NCBI GenBank assembly: GCA_963785745.1
Contig: CAWAWR010000021.1
Coordinates: 558,001 to 622,000, forward strand
DNA length: 64,000 nucleotides
From: VAZQ01 sp963785745
GTDB lineage: Bacteria > Pseudomonadota > Alphaproteobacteria > Rhizobiales > Xanthobacteraceae
Direction: 5' to 3'
The position numbers and the translations under genes are program-made. Below the pieces are notes generated by a model. It was given only the letters and a program-made list of their open reading frames with translations, ran no database searches and had not been told where the DNA came from. Positions 1 through 10,207 of this stretch are shown here, one piece after another (within the stretch, counting starts at the first letter, position 1; each line of letters opens with the position of its first letter).

Positions 1-894
1 ACGCGCAGAACACCACCCACTGGACGTCGTGGATGCGCACGGTCGGCGGGCGGCCGCGGCGACTGGTACCGCGCCAAGGTCGTGAGCGACAATCCGCTCA
101 ACTCCGGCAACGCCAGCGATTTCATCGCCAGCCCGAAGTTCAGCCTGATCTTCGGACCGTTCCAGCGGACCGAGCTGTTCTTCAATGCGCGGCTATGGCT
201 TCCACTCCAACGACGTGCGCGGCGTGACCATCACCGTCGATCCCGCCACCGGCCTGCCCGCGGACAAGGTCCCCTTGCTGGTCCGCGCCAAGGGCGCCGA
301 AGTCGGCGTGACGCAACGAAGATCGTCCCCGGCCTCGAATCGTCGTTCGCCGTGTTCGTGCTCGAATACGCGTCCGAGCTGTTGTTCGTCGGCGACGCCG
401 GCACCACCGAAGCGAGCCGTCCGAGCCGCCGCGTCGGTTTCGAATGGACCAACCACTACAAGCCCCTGCCCTGGCTCGCCTTCGATCTCGACCTGGCGAT
501 GACGCGCGCGCGCTTCACCGATTTCGATCCCGCGGGCGACTACATCCCGGGCTCGCCGAACATGGTCGTGAGCGCCGGCGTCACCGTCGGCAAGGCGACC
601 GGCTGGTTCGGCACCGCCAAGGTGCGCTACTTCGGGCCGCGTCCGCTGATCGAGGACAACAGCGTGCGCTCGTCGCCGACGACGCTGGTGAACGCGCGCG
701 CCGGCTACAAATTCGAGAACGGCATGCGCATCCAGCTCGACGCCTACAACCTGTTCAACGTCAAGGCGAACCAGATCGAGTACTATTACGAATCCCGGCT
801 CGCCAGCGAACCCTCCGGCGTCGCGACCTTCGACCGCCACATCCATCCGGTGGAGCCGCTGGCGCTGCGGCTGACCCTGGCCGGCCCGCTCTAG
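1..894 (+). pseudogene. TonB-dependent receptor, C-terminal part, frameshifted
   Basis: This is the C-terminal beta-barrel of a TonB-dependent outer-membrane receptor; its N-terminus lies before the window. Receptor-like segments appear in sequence but in three frames: HWTSWMRTVGG (about 20-50), then GDWYRAKVVSDNPLNSGNAS, then GYGFHSNDVRGVTITVDP (about 190-310), then a long uninterrupted stretch from about 315 to the stop. That last part has barrel repeats such as WLAFDLDLAMTRARFTDFD and ends in the usual TonB-receptor pattern, LVNARAGYKFENG followed by LDAYNLFNVKANQIEYYYESRL and a final leucine. Shifts near 50, 190 and 315 restore each other, which fits sequencing indels better than long decay. 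The substrate is unknown; the closing motif resembles siderophore or carbohydrate receptors but does not decide between them. Confidence 0.8.
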
Positions 895-1038
895 TCGGCG
901 TCCCCTGACCGGCGTAGTTCCCCGGTCAAATTTGCTGTGGCGAATATCTGCAATTAGGCTCACGCAACGGCCATCGACCCCGTTGCAGTGCTGCAGCATT
1001 CTGCAGGACACTCAGCATGCGTCCGTTCGGGGGCGATC

Positions 1039-1816
1039 ATGGCGAATCTTTCCGCGCTTCGCATGCGTCCCGTCGCGGCGCTGCCTGCCTCGCGCTTGCT
1101 CGGCCCGCAACAGGCGCTGGCCGCCAATGGCGGGGTCGCGGTTGACGACACCGACATGGACCCGGTCGGCAAGTGCAAAGTCGATTCGTGGGCATCGTTC
1201 GCCGACAATCGCGACCGGCTGGGCGTCGTTTCGCCGGGCTGCGTGTTCGATTTCGGCCGCCCGGTCGATATCACCTTCGGCTTCGTGCGCGGACGCTCGG
1301 ACGGCGCCTGGGAATCCGGCGCGACCGTGAAGCTGCGCACGCTCATCGTTCCCGGTGGGGTCGGCCAGTGGAGCCTCCTGTTCTCCGCGGCCGCCGCCTA
1401 CAACATCACGACCAACGAGCTCGCGGACGTGCTGATCAACATCCCGGCGACCTTCCAGGTCGTCGAGAACTTGAAGATCAACCTCAACGCCGGCTGGCTG
1501 CACAACCTTCCGAACGAACGGAATTGGGCGCACCTGGGGCGCGAGCGTCGACTGGAGCGTCAATGACAGGATCTCGCTGATCGGCGAGGCGTTCGGGCTT
1601 GTGTTCGACAGCGATCCGGACAGACCGCACGCCAACGATCCGCGCGCGCAGTTCGCGGTGCGCTTCAAGCCGAACGAGGACATCGACTTCGACGTGATCT
1701 ATGGCCGCAACATCTTCGGCGAGAACGCGCACTGGATCACGGTCGGCCTCAACGTGCGCTTCAACGCCTTCGGCGAACGACGCGAAGAGCCGCAACCCGC
1801 GCCGCCCGGCGGCTGA
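1039..1816 (+). CDS. Putative outer-membrane beta-barrel protein, one frameshift
   Basis: The chosen start (1039) gives a short signal-like N-terminus followed by NGGVAVDDTDMDPVGKCKVDSWASF. The remainder alternates short hydrophobic and polar strands (QWSLLFSAAAAYNITTNELADVLINIP, then LKINLNAGWLHN), as in outer-membrane barrels of the transporter or phenol-degradation MetA type. The frame breaks near 1525-1545; the continuation WGASVDWSVNDRISLIGEAF, then FDVIYGRNIFGENAHWITVG, is in frame +2 and ends at 1816. Homology of both halves to one barrel suggests a single gene with one indel. It follows the TonB receptor by about 140 bases in the same direction, so the two may be functionally linked. 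No specific function is claimed. Confidence 0.5.
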
Positions 1817-4793
1817 TCCGCAAATAGCTGTCGCGTTCAAGCTGCCGCCTTGCGCGCGCCTCGACGCTCATCGCCAGCACGCGCGCGACATGCAGCGCCT
1901 CGCGCCCGGCGCCGTCCCCGATCTGGTGGCGGCAGGAGGTGCCGTCGGCGACGATGATCGCGTCGGCCGGCGCCTTGCGCACGGCCGGCAACAGCGACAG
2001 CTCGGCCATCTCGAGCGACACGTCGATGGTGTCGGCGCCGTAGCCGAAGGCGCCGGCCATGCCGCAGCAGCTCGAATTCGACGGTCTCGACCTCAAGCCC
2101 CGGCACCAGCTTCAGCGCCGTCTCCACCGGCCCCATCGCGCCGAAGGATTTCTGGTGGCAATGGCCGTGCAGCAGCGCGCGCTGTGCCGACCGGCTCCAG
2201 CGGAAGCGAACCGGCGTCGAGCTCCCGCGTCACGAATTCCTCGAACAGCATCGCCCGCGACGCCAGCCAGCGCGCTTCTTCGGTCTTCAGCAAGGCCGGA
2301 ATCTCGTCGCGGAAACCGAGGATGCAGCTCGGCTCGAGCCCGACCACCGGCACGCCGCGTTCGACGAAGGGCGCGAGCGCGGCGATGGTGCGCTCGGCTT
2401 CCTCCCGCGCCTGATCGACCAGACCGACCGACAGGAAGGTGCGCCCGCAGCACAGCGGGCGCGTCGATCCGTCCACCGGCTTCGGCAGATGAACGCGGCA
2501 GCCGGCGGCTTCGAGCACCGTCAGCGCGGCGTGGATATTCTCCGGCTCGAAATAGCGGTTGAAGGTGTCGGCGAAGAGCACGACCTCGGGGCCGCTTCCG
2601 CCCCTGTCGGCCGCTCGGCCTCGACTCGCGTTGAACCAATCCTGTCCGCCACGCCGGCAATGTGCGCCGCGCGCTGAAGCCCGCGAATTTCTCCGACCAT
2701 CGCGCCAGCACCGGCATCTTGTCGCGCAGGTTGAACAGGCACGGATACCGCGCCGCGAACGGCGCGTAGCGCGGCAGATAGCCGACCAGCCGGTCATGCA
2801 GCGACAGCCGCGCTTTGCCGGCGCGCGCCGCCTGCACTTCGATCTTCATGCGCGCCATGTCGACGCCGGTCGGGCATTCGCGCCGGCAGGCCTTGCAGGA
2901 GACGCAATAGTTTCAGCGTCTCCGCCATCTCGTCGGAGGCGAGCGCGTCGGGCCCGAGCTGCCCGGTGATGGCGAGCCGCAGCGTGTTGGCGCGGCCGCG
3001 CGTGACGTCGCGCTCGTCGCGGGTGACGCGGTAGCTCGGGCACATCGACGCCGCCGGCGAGCGCGCGGCAGGCGCCGTTGTTGTTGCACATCTCGACCGC
3101 GCCCTGGAAACCGCCGCCCCGCCCGGATAGGCCGACCAGTCGAGATGCGTCTTCATCTCGTCGGCGCGATAGTCGGGGCCGTAGCGGAACAGGCTGCGGT
3201 CGTCGAATTTCGGCGCGCGCACGATCTTGCCGGGATTGAACAGGCCGTTCGGATCGAAGCGGTCCTTCACTTCCTCGAACGCGCTCGACCAGCCGCTTGC
3301 CGAACATGACCTCGTGGAATTCCGAGCGCACGATGCCGTCGCCATGCTCGCCGGAATGCGAGCCCTTGTATTCGCGCACCATCGCGAAGGCTTCTTCGGC
3401 GATGGCGCGCATCGCCTTCGACGTCCTTCTCAAGCCGCAGATTGAGGACCGGCCGCACATGCAGGCAGCCGACCGAGGCGTGCGCGTACCAGGTGCCGCG
3501 GGTGCCGTGCTTCTCGAACACCTCGGTGAGCCTCGCGGTGTAATCGGCGAGATGCTCGAGCGGCACCGCGCAGTCCTCGACGAAGGAGACCGGCTTGCCC
3601 TCGTCCTTCATCGACATCATGACGTTGAGGCCGGCGGCGCGCACCTCGCCGATCGCGGTCTGCAGCGCGGCGTCCATCACCTCGATCACGCCGCCCCAGC
3701 GCGCGCCGGTGTCGCCCCAGGCGTAGCCGAGGTCGCCCATCAGCTCGCGAGAGCCGCAGCAGCTTGCGGAAATTCTCGTTCTGGTCGTCCTCGCCGAACT
3801 CGACGAACAGGATCGCCTCCGGATCGCCGCGCACGACGGCGTTGATGGTCGGCTGGAACATCGCGATGTCGCGCGCGAGCCCGAGCATGGTGCGGTCGAT
3901 CAGCTCGACCGCGATCGGCGCGAGCTTGACGATGTGCTGCGCCGCCTCCATCGCGCTCTGGAAGCTGCCGAAGTGGCAGGCGCCGACCGCGCGGCGGCCG
4001 AGCAGCGGCGAGAGCTTGAGCTCGATCCTGGTGGAGAAGCCGAGCGTGCCTTCGGAGCCGACCAGGATATGCGCGAGGTTGACGTCGTTCTTGCCGGGCG
4101 CGAGCGCGTCGAGATTGTAGCCGCCGACGCGGCGCTGCACCTGCGGGAAGCGCTCCTTGACCGTCGCCGGCTTCGCGCGCGCCGATCGCCATGAGGTCGC
4201 GCGCCAGCGGCTTGAGCGCCTCCGGAACGTCGGAAAGATCGGGCGCGATCGGGCCGAAATGGAGGGCGTTGCCGTCCGGCAGCAGCGCATCGACGGAAAT
4301 GACGTTCTCGCGGGTGTTGCCGTAGCGCAGCGAGCGCGCGCCGCAGGAATTGTTGCCGACCATGCCGCCGATGGTGGCGCGCGAGGCGGTCGAGATGTCG
4401 ACCGGAAACCACAGGCCGTGCGGCTTGAGCCGGCGGTTGAGCTCGTCGAGCACGATGCCCGGCTCGACCACGCAGCGGCGGTTGGCGAACGTCGAGCTCG
4501 ATCACTTGGTCGAGATATTTCGAGCAGTCGACGATCAGCGAGGTGTTGACGGTCTGCCCGCATTGCGAGGTGCCGCCGCCGCGCGGCGTGACCGGGACGC
4601 CCTCCTCGCGCGCGATCGCGATCGCCTTGCCCGCCTCGTCGATCGTGCGCGGCACGACCACGCCCACCGGCATGATCTGATAGTGCGAAGCGTCGGTGGC
4701 ATAGCGGCCGCGGCTGAAGCGGTCGAACAGGACGTCGCCGGTCAGCTCCGCCTTCAGGCGGCGCTCGAAGCCTGGCCGCAAAGTATCTGACAT
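1761..4793 (-). pseudogene. FAD-linked oxidase fused to Fe-S/CCG domains (GlcD + GlpC type), heavily frameshifted
   Basis: Pieced across frames, this reads as one protein of about 1000 residues: an N-terminal FAD_binding_4 domain (PVTPRGGGTSQCGQ, GGMVGNNSCGARSLRYG), a FAD-oxidase C domain (VGSEGTLGFSTRIELKL, HSGEHGDGIVRSEF, DPNGLFNPGKIV), a 4Fe-4S segment (MCNNNGACR; CVSCKACRRECPTGVD) and two CCG-type domains (STRPLCCGRTFLSVG; ALLHGHCHQKSF; SSCCGMAGAFGYG). This is the layout of YdiJ-like D-lactate/D-2-hydroxyacid dehydrogenases that pass electrons to the respiratory chain. At least ten frame changes are needed, near 4487, 4180, 3748, 3435, 3290, 3110, 3055, 2910, 2680, 2160 and 2080. All domains and their key glycines and cysteines remain, so sequence error is a strong alternative to a decayed gene. 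The 3' end overlaps the convergent barrel gene. Confidence 0.8.
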
Positions 4794-4902
4794 GGACGGT
4801 CCCACTCGCGCGAAGGCCCCGAGAGGCTAGCGGGCCAGGGTCTATGTCCGCAATCGACGCAGACGAGAATATTGCGACGGCAGAAGGCTGCGACGGCTCG
4901 CC

Positions 4903-5127
4903 TCAAAGTGCCGTGGGAGACGCAGACCGGGGAATAGGGGCGCGGCCGAGGCCCGACCGCTCCACACGCTCCCCACGGATGCGGCCATCGGACCATCGCT
5001 GCGCGACCCACGACAAGAGACGCAGGACGCTCATGCGGAGATATTCGCTGCGCAGGCGACGCGCTTGTGCAATCAAGCGATAGGTCTCATCGACCGACAG
5101 ATGAAGGCCGGCATCCGACATCCTCAT
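4903..5127 (-). CDS. Small hypothetical protein
   Basis: The protein is about 74 residues and begins MRMSDAGLHLSVDET. A GGAGG ribosome-binding site lies five bases before this ATG, which decides the start; an ATG two codons later is also possible. The middle (YRLIAQARRLRSEYLRMSVLRLLSWVAQRW) is an amphipathic, arginine-rich helix like those in short rhizobial proteins with an EAxRLRAE-type motif. The start overlaps the 3' end of the upstream membrane protein gene by about 40 bases, which suggests translational coupling. Function unknown. Confidence 0.45.
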   Translation of the reverse strand: MRMSDAGLHLSVDETYRLIAQARRLRSEYLRMSVLRLLSWVAQRWSDGRIRGERVERSGLGRAPIPRSASPTAL

Positions 5128-5467
5128 GGGAGCCTCCGGCTTCATCGGATCGATGGAGCCGCGCGGCCGTCGTCGGCAGCACCGCTTCGGAAGGATGCCG
5201 GAGAAACAGCGCCGCTTCCGGATGGCCGCTTGCTCCCGGATGGATGATGGGTGTCGCGATGGTCGAAGCCGGGGCGGTCCGCGTCGTGCGCGACCCATGC
5301 CCCCGCTCGGGGAAGAAGGCGGAATACAGCAGGCCGACCGCCGAGAGCAGGCTCAACGCGACCATCACCATGCCAATGCGGTTCTGGGCCGCCGTTCGTT
5401 GCGGCGCAGGAACGAGGTCGGCGGCCTTCTGTCTTGCCAGTATGCCGGCTTCGTATTGGGTCAGCAT
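5087..5467 (-). CDS. Small single-pass membrane protein, hypothetical
   Basis: Translation from 5467 gives MLTQYEAGILARQKAADLVP followed by one strong membrane segment (GMVMVALSLLSAVGLLYSAF) and a proline/threonine-rich tail. An AGGAG ribosome-binding site eight bases before the ATG supports this start over the longer open frame. It is divergent from the LuxR-type gene at 5695, and its 3' end overlaps the next small gene. The C-terminal 50 residues are low in recognisable features, and an early frameshift there cannot be excluded. Not recognised as a named family. Confidence 0.45.
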   Translation of the reverse strand: MLTQYEAGILARQKAADLVPAPQRTAAQNRIGMVMVALSLLSAVGLLYSAFFPERGHGSRTTRTAPASTIATPIIHPGASGHPEAALFLRHPSEAVLPTTAARLHRSDEAGGSHEDVGCRPSSVGR

Positions 5468-5694
5468 GGGGCTGCTCCTGGTTCCGATGCGCAAGCATGC
5501 GGGCGATACCATTCGGCCCGCGTCCTCCGTATGACGGACGCAACCCATTTTTTTTCGGGCGCCGCCCGATTTTTCGGCAATACCTATGACTGCCGGGGCA
5601 TCCTTCGATCGGATGATGTTTGCCGCGGGAAACATTGACGTAATATCCCCCGATCGAGGGAGCGGCCGGTGCCGCACTGGAAGCGGGGCCGCGC

Positions 5695-6833
5695 ATGGAC
5701 GAAGCCGCTCGTGTGTCGAGCCTTATCGGCGACATCTACGACGCCGCACTCGATCCCGGACTGTGGGTAGGGGTTCTGGAGCAGACCTGCGGCTACGTCG
5801 TCGGGATTGCGTCGACGTTGCAGTCCATGACATCTCCCAACAGACCGCCAACTTCTATTTCACCTGGAACGACAATCCCGAATACACCCGCTCCTACGTC
5901 AAGAAATACGCCAGGATCAATCCTGCGATCGTGCCCGCCGCGCTTCAAACGAAAGTCGGCGACGTCTCGACCTTCCTGGATTTCATTACACTGGACGAAT
6001 ATCGCGCGTCGCAACTCTACAAGGAGTGGTCTGGCCCCCAGGGCTATATCGACGCCGTGCAGGCGACGCTCGACAAGTCCGCGACCAGCTATGCCGCCGT
6101 CGTGGTCATGCGGCATGACCGTCATGGGCCGGCAGACGACGGCGCGCGGCGGCGCATGACACTGCTTGCGCCGCATTTCCGCCGCGCGGTCGCGATCAGC
6201 AAAGTAATCGACTTGCACAAAGTGGAAGCGGCGGCGTTCGCCGACACGCTCGACGGACTGGCCGCGGGGCTTATCCTCATCGATGCAGCCGGACGCATCG
6301 TGCACACCAATGCAAGCGGGCTTGCGATGCTGGACGACGGATCGGTCATCCGGAGCAAGGGAGGTAAGTTCGCGGTGACGGATGCCCAGGCGGAACACCT
6401 GCTGCAAGACATCCTTCTCAGCGCCACCGGAGGCGATGCGAGCATCGGCGTGCGGGGCGTTGCGGTGCCGCTATCCGGGTCTCAGGGCGAGCGACACGTC
6501 GCTCATGTCCTGCCGCTTACCTCCGGCGCAAGGCGCTCGGCCGGGGTCGCATATTCCGCGGTGGCCGCGGTGTTCGTTCGCAAGACTGCGCTTGATCTGC
6601 CGCATCCACTGGATGCGATTGCAGACGGCTACAAGCTCACGCCGGCGGAGATGCGCGTGCTGATGATGATCGTGGAAGTCGGCGGGGTGCCGGAGGTAGC
6701 GCCGGTGCTTGGCATCTCCGAGTCCACGGTGAAGACCCACCTGCAGCACATCTTCGCCAAGACCGGCACCAGCCGGCAGGCCGACCTCGTCAAGCTGGTT
6801 GCGGGCCAATCAGTCCGTTGGCGCCCTAGCTGA
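5695..6833 (+). CDS. LuxR-family transcriptional regulator, one frameshift
   Basis: The C-terminus is a classic LuxR/GerE DNA-binding domain: YKLTPAEMRVLMMIVEVGG, then PVLGISESTVKTHLQHIF and KTGTSRQADLVKLV. The N-terminal 300 residues are a sensor region without a recognisable receiver or autoinducer domain, containing a PAS-like stretch (DGLAAGLILIDAAGRIVHTN). The first 40 codons (MDEAARVSSLIGDIYDAALD) are in frame +1 and the rest in frame +3; the shift lies near 5815-5825, where VGIASTLQS should join DISQQTANFYFTW. With the shift repaired the protein is about 380 residues, normal for this group. The long frame starting at 5586 is an artefact upstream of the join. Confidence 0.8.
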
Positions 6834-7077
6834 CGCCGCCGTCGTGACGGCAAGCGATACGCCCCTCGTCTCGCCCTGCGATCTCAATCGCCCGATTGAC
6901 GCCTTCGATCACGCCGCCCAAAAGCATGAGGATTCATAAGGCTTTCGACGCAATGGGCCGCCAAAAGGCTTGACTGGCCCGCGCATTCGTCATTCATGGC
7001 GGCTGCTGCGGCCGGCGCTCGAAGAGACCCGCGGCGAGCGTTCCCAGATCCCTGAAAAAAGCCCGCAAGGTATCGAA

Positions 7078-8286
7078 ATGGCCAAGAATTCTTCGCGCCC
7101 CGTCGGCCGTCACTTCCTGCAAATTCCCGGCCCGACGCAACTGCCCGATCGCGTGCTGCGCGCGATGGACACGCCCATCATCGACCATCGCGGTCCCGAG
7201 TTTTCGAAGCTCGCCAAGCGCTGCCTCGAGGGCGTCAAGACGATCTTCAAGACCACCAACCCGGTGATCATCTACACCGCCACCGGCACCGGCGCATGGG
7301 AAGCGGCGCTGATCAACACGCTCAATGCCGGCGACCGCGTGCTGATGGTCGAGACCGGCCAGTTCGGTACGCTGTGGAAGAAGATGGCGGAGGCCATCGG
7401 GCTCAAGCCTGAGTTCATCAAGACCGACTGGCGCATCGGCGCCGATCCCAACGCGATCGAGGACGCGCTGCGCAAGGACACCAACAAAGAGATCAAGGCG
7501 GTCTGCGTCCTGCACAACGAGACCTCGACCGGGTGTCTCTCGCCAATCCCCGCAATCCGAAAGGCGATCGACGCCGCCGGCCATCCGGCGCTGTTCATGG
7601 TCGACACCATCTCCTCGCTCGCCTCGACCGACTACCGCCACGACGAGTGGGGCGTCGACGTCACGATCGGCGGCGCGCAAAAGGGACTGATGCTGCCGCC
7701 CGGCATGTCGTTCAACGCGGTAAGCGACAAGGCGCTGGCGGCGTCGAAGAACTCGAAGATGCCGAAGTCGTTCTGGGCGTGGGAGGACATGCTCAACATG
7801 AACAAGATCGGTTTCTTCCCGTACACGCCGGCGACGCAGATGCTGCACGGCCTCGCCGAAGGCATCGACATGCTGCACGAGGAAGGTCTCGACAACGTGT
7901 TCGCGCGCCATGACCGGCTCGCGGAAGCGACCCGCCGCGCAGTCAAGGCCTGGGGCCTCGAGATCATGTGCAAGGAGGCGAAATACTACTCGCCGACCAT
8001 CACCGCGGTGATGCTGCCCGGCGGCCACGACGCCGACGCGTTCCGTAATCTCGCGCTCGAGACCTTCAACATCTCCTATGGCGCGAGCTTCGGGCCCTAT
8101 GCCGGAAAATACTTCCGCATCGGGCATCTCGGCGACGTCAACGAGGGCATGCAGATCGGCGCGCTCGGCATCACCGAGATGGCGCTGTCGCTCGCCGGCA
8201 TCCCGCACAAGAAGGGCGGCGCGCAGGCGGCGATCGACTACCTCGCCTCCTCGCTCGGCGGCGGCGCCAAGGTCGCGGCGGAGTAG
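7078..8286 (+). CDS. Serine-glyoxylate / alanine-glyoxylate-type aminotransferase
   Basis: This is a class V PLP-dependent aminotransferase of 402 residues, the usual length for serine-glyoxylate aminotransferases. Visible features are the N-terminal QIPGPTQLPDRVLRAMDTP, the ATGTGAWEAAL phosphate-binding loop, HNETSTGCLSP, the PLP aspartate in LFMVDTISSLAS, and the Schiff-base lysine in GGAQKGLMLPPG. It would transfer the amino group of serine or alanine to glyoxylate in the cytosol, linking C1/C2 metabolism to amino acids. The start at 7078 removes an unrelated 36-residue extension. It stands alone; the next gene is convergent. Confidence 0.9.
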   Translation: MAKNSSRPVGRHFLQIPGPTQLPDRVLRAMDTPIIDHRGPEFSKLAKRCLEGVKTIFKTTNPVIIYTATGTGAWEAALINTLNAGDRVLMVETGQFGTLWKKMAEAIGLKPEFIKTDWRIGADPNAIEDALRKDTNKEIKAVCVLHNETSTGCLSPIPAIRKAIDAAGHPALFMVDTISSLASTDYRHDEWGVDVTIGGAQKGLMLPPGMSFNAVSDKALAASKNSKMPKSFWAWEDMLNMNKIGFFPYTPATQMLHGLAEGIDMLHEEGLDNVFARHDRLAEATRRAVKAWGLEIMCKEAKYYSPTITAVMLPGGHDADAFRNLALETFNISYGASFGPYAGKYFRIGHLGDVNEGMQIGALGITEMALSLAGIPHKKGGAQAAIDYLASSLGGGAKVAAE

Positions 8287-8299
8287 CGCTCAGCTCCGC

Positions 8300-9276
8300 C
8301 TAGTCCGCGGGCTGGATCTTCGCCACGCGACCGACCTCGGACCATTGCTGAATTTCGGATTTGACGAAGGCCGTGAAATCCGACGGCGTGCTGTTGATCG
8401 GCTCGGCGCCCTCGCCGGCGAGGCGCTTCTTCATCTCGGCCGTCTCCAGCAGCGCCTTGGACTCGGCCTGCATGCGCGCGATGATCGGCGCCGGCGTTCC
8501 CGCCGGCGCGAACATGCCGAACCAGTTCAAGACCTCGTAGCCCTTGACGCCGGCTTCGTCCATCGACGGAACGTCGGGCAAGACCGCGGAGCGCGCGCGC
8601 GACGTCACGCCCAGCGCGCGGAGCTTCCCGTTGTCGATATGCGGCTTGGCCGACGCCACGTTGGACACCATGGAGGCGACGTGCCCGCCCAACAGGTCGG
8701 ACATCGCCGGACCCACGCCCTTGTACGGGACGTGCACGACGTCGATGCCGGTCCTGGCTTTCAGGAGCTCCATGGACAAATGCAGGTTGCTGCCGACGCC
8801 GGCCGACGCGTAGTTGACCTGGCCGGGCTTCGCCTTGGCCGCCGCGATGAAGTCGGCGAGCGTCTTGAACGGCTGCGAAGGATGCACCACCAGCACGTTC
8901 GGCAGCGAGACGAGCTGCGTGATCGGCGCAAGGTCGCGCAGCACGTCGTAAGGCAGCTTCTTGTACATGATGTGATTGATGGTGATCGTGCCCGCGCAGA
9001 CCAGGAGCGTGTAACCGTCGGGTGGCGACTTCGCGACCAGATCGATGCCGATGATGTTGCCGGCGCCGCCGCGGTTCTCGACATAGAACTGCTGGCCCAT
9101 GGTCTGGGTCAGGTGCGACGCCAGCAGGCGGCCCAGCGTATCCGCCATGCCGCCCGGGGCGGTCGAGACGAGGATCCGCACCGGCTTGGACGGATAGTCC
9201 TGCGCCCACGCTGGCCGCGCTGAGAGCCGGCGAATGCGGCGGCGATGCCGCCCGCGAGAAAGTCCCGTCGCTTCAT
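8300..9276 (-). CDS. Bug-type (TTT family) periplasmic solute receptor, one frameshift
   Basis: The mature part is a typical Bug receptor: YPSKPVRILVSTAPGGMADT, VENRGGAGNIIGIDLVAKS, PPDGYTLLV, KLPYDVLRDLAPITQL, and the conserved HVPYKGVGPAMSDLLGGHV. The signal peptide (MKRRDFLAGG, a twin-arginine-like start at 9276) is in a neighbouring frame; a one-base indel near 9225, in the segment that should read ARPAWAQDYPSK, separates the two. Bug proteins bind carboxylates or small aromatics in the periplasm and normally deliver them to TctA/TctB, neither of which is nearby. Length after repair is about 325 residues, as expected. Confidence 0.85.
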
Positions 9277-9357
9277 GGTGTGATCCTCCGAATTATTGGC
9301 CGCTATCGGCGCCGTTTGAGGACAGTGTACGCGCTCGCGCGGGCACGTCACCGCCGA

Positions 9358-10065
9358 TCACGCCCCGGCGGCAAGATGACGCTTGAAGAAATCGACGCTC
9401 AGCGCCAAGGCGCGATCGGCCTCCGGCTGGCTGTAGGTCTTGCCGCCATGGCGCGCGAAGGCGTGGTCCGCATTCGGATATTTGTGAATGGTGACCAGCG
9501 GATTGGGTGACAGCCGCCGCTCCAGCAGATCGTTGACCTCGGCCTGCACCCAGCGATCCTTCATCGCCATGTGCAGCACGAACGGGCGGTGCAGGTTCTT
9601 CGCCTCGCCGATGCGATGCTCGATGTAGGTGCCGTAATAAGCGACCGCGCAATCGATGTCGGTGCGGCAGCACATGAGGTAGCAGAGCTTGCCGCCGAGG
9701 CAGTAACCGACCGCGCCGACCTTGCCGTTGCACTCCGGGATTTTCTGCAAATAGTGCCGGATGTCCTCCATGTCGCGGACGCCGAGGTCGTAGTCGAAGT
9801 CGTAATAGAGATCGAACGCCTTCTTCACGTCTTCGGGGTTCTTGTCGTAGAGCTCGACGCCCGGCTCCTGCCGCCAGAACAGGTCCGGGACCAGGCAGAC
9901 GAAACCCGCTTCGGCGAACTCGTGCGCGTGGCGCTTCATGGTGTCGTTGACGCCCCAGATCTCCATGATGGCGATGATGGCGCCGGCCGGCGTGCGGTCG
10001 GGATAGGCGACATAAGCGCCCATCTCGCCGTCGCGCAGTTTTACCTTGATGGTTTCGGTTCGCAT
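9358..10065 (-). CDS. Dienelactone hydrolase family protein
   Basis: A 235-residue alpha/beta hydrolase of the dienelactone hydrolase family. The nucleophilic cysteine sits in GAVGYCLGGKL, the conserved glutamate in IAIMEIWGVND and the catalytic histidine in NADHAFARHGG. Such enzymes hydrolyse dienelactones from chloro- or hydroxy-aromatic catabolism in the cytosol. The ATG at 10065 is preceded by GGAGGG at good spacing and is preferred over an upstream start. It lies about 80 bases after the Bug receptor gene in the same orientation and may be cotranscribed with the amidohydrolase upstream of it. Confidence 0.85.
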   Translation of the reverse strand: MRTETIKVKLRDGEMGAYVAYPDRTPAGAIIAIMEIWGVNDTMKRHAHEFAEAGFVCLVPDLFWRQEPGVELYDKNPEDVKKAFDLYYDFDYDLGVRDMEDIRHYLQKIPECNGKVGAVGYCLGGKLCYLMCCRTDIDCAVAYYGTYIEHRIGEAKNLHRPFVLHMAMKDRWVQAEVNDLLERRLSPNPLVTIHKYPNADHAFARHGGKTYSQPEADRALALSVDFFKRHLAAGA

Positions 10066-10079
10066 TGACCCTCCCCACT

Positions 10080-10206
10080 CGTGTCCCGGGCGCACTGCAG
10101 CACGCAGTGCTACTGTGCAGACCCGGGACCCAGCTTTCTTCTAGCAGAAACCGGAGTCCCGCATCTGCGGTGCATCACTTCGTGCTGCACCGCGTGCGGG
10201 ACACGC
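10080..10206. repeat. Long imperfect intergenic palindrome
   Basis: The ends read CGTGTCCCGG at the left and its complement GCGGGACACG at the right, with internal inverted pairs (GCAGCACGCAGTGC; GTGCTGCACCGC). It fills the whole gap between the dienelactone hydrolase and amidohydrolase genes. This is one of several unrelated palindrome families in the window. It may act as a bidirectional terminator or mRNA stabiliser. Confidence 0.7.
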
Positions 10207-10207
10207 G

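Noticed and set aside
6994..8208. A 404-codon open frame opposite the aminotransferase gene, with similar long frames opposite the amidase, boxB and boxC
   Set aside because: These are antisense shadows of GC-rich genes: Arg/Ala/Val/His-rich, no family motifs, no ribosome-binding site.
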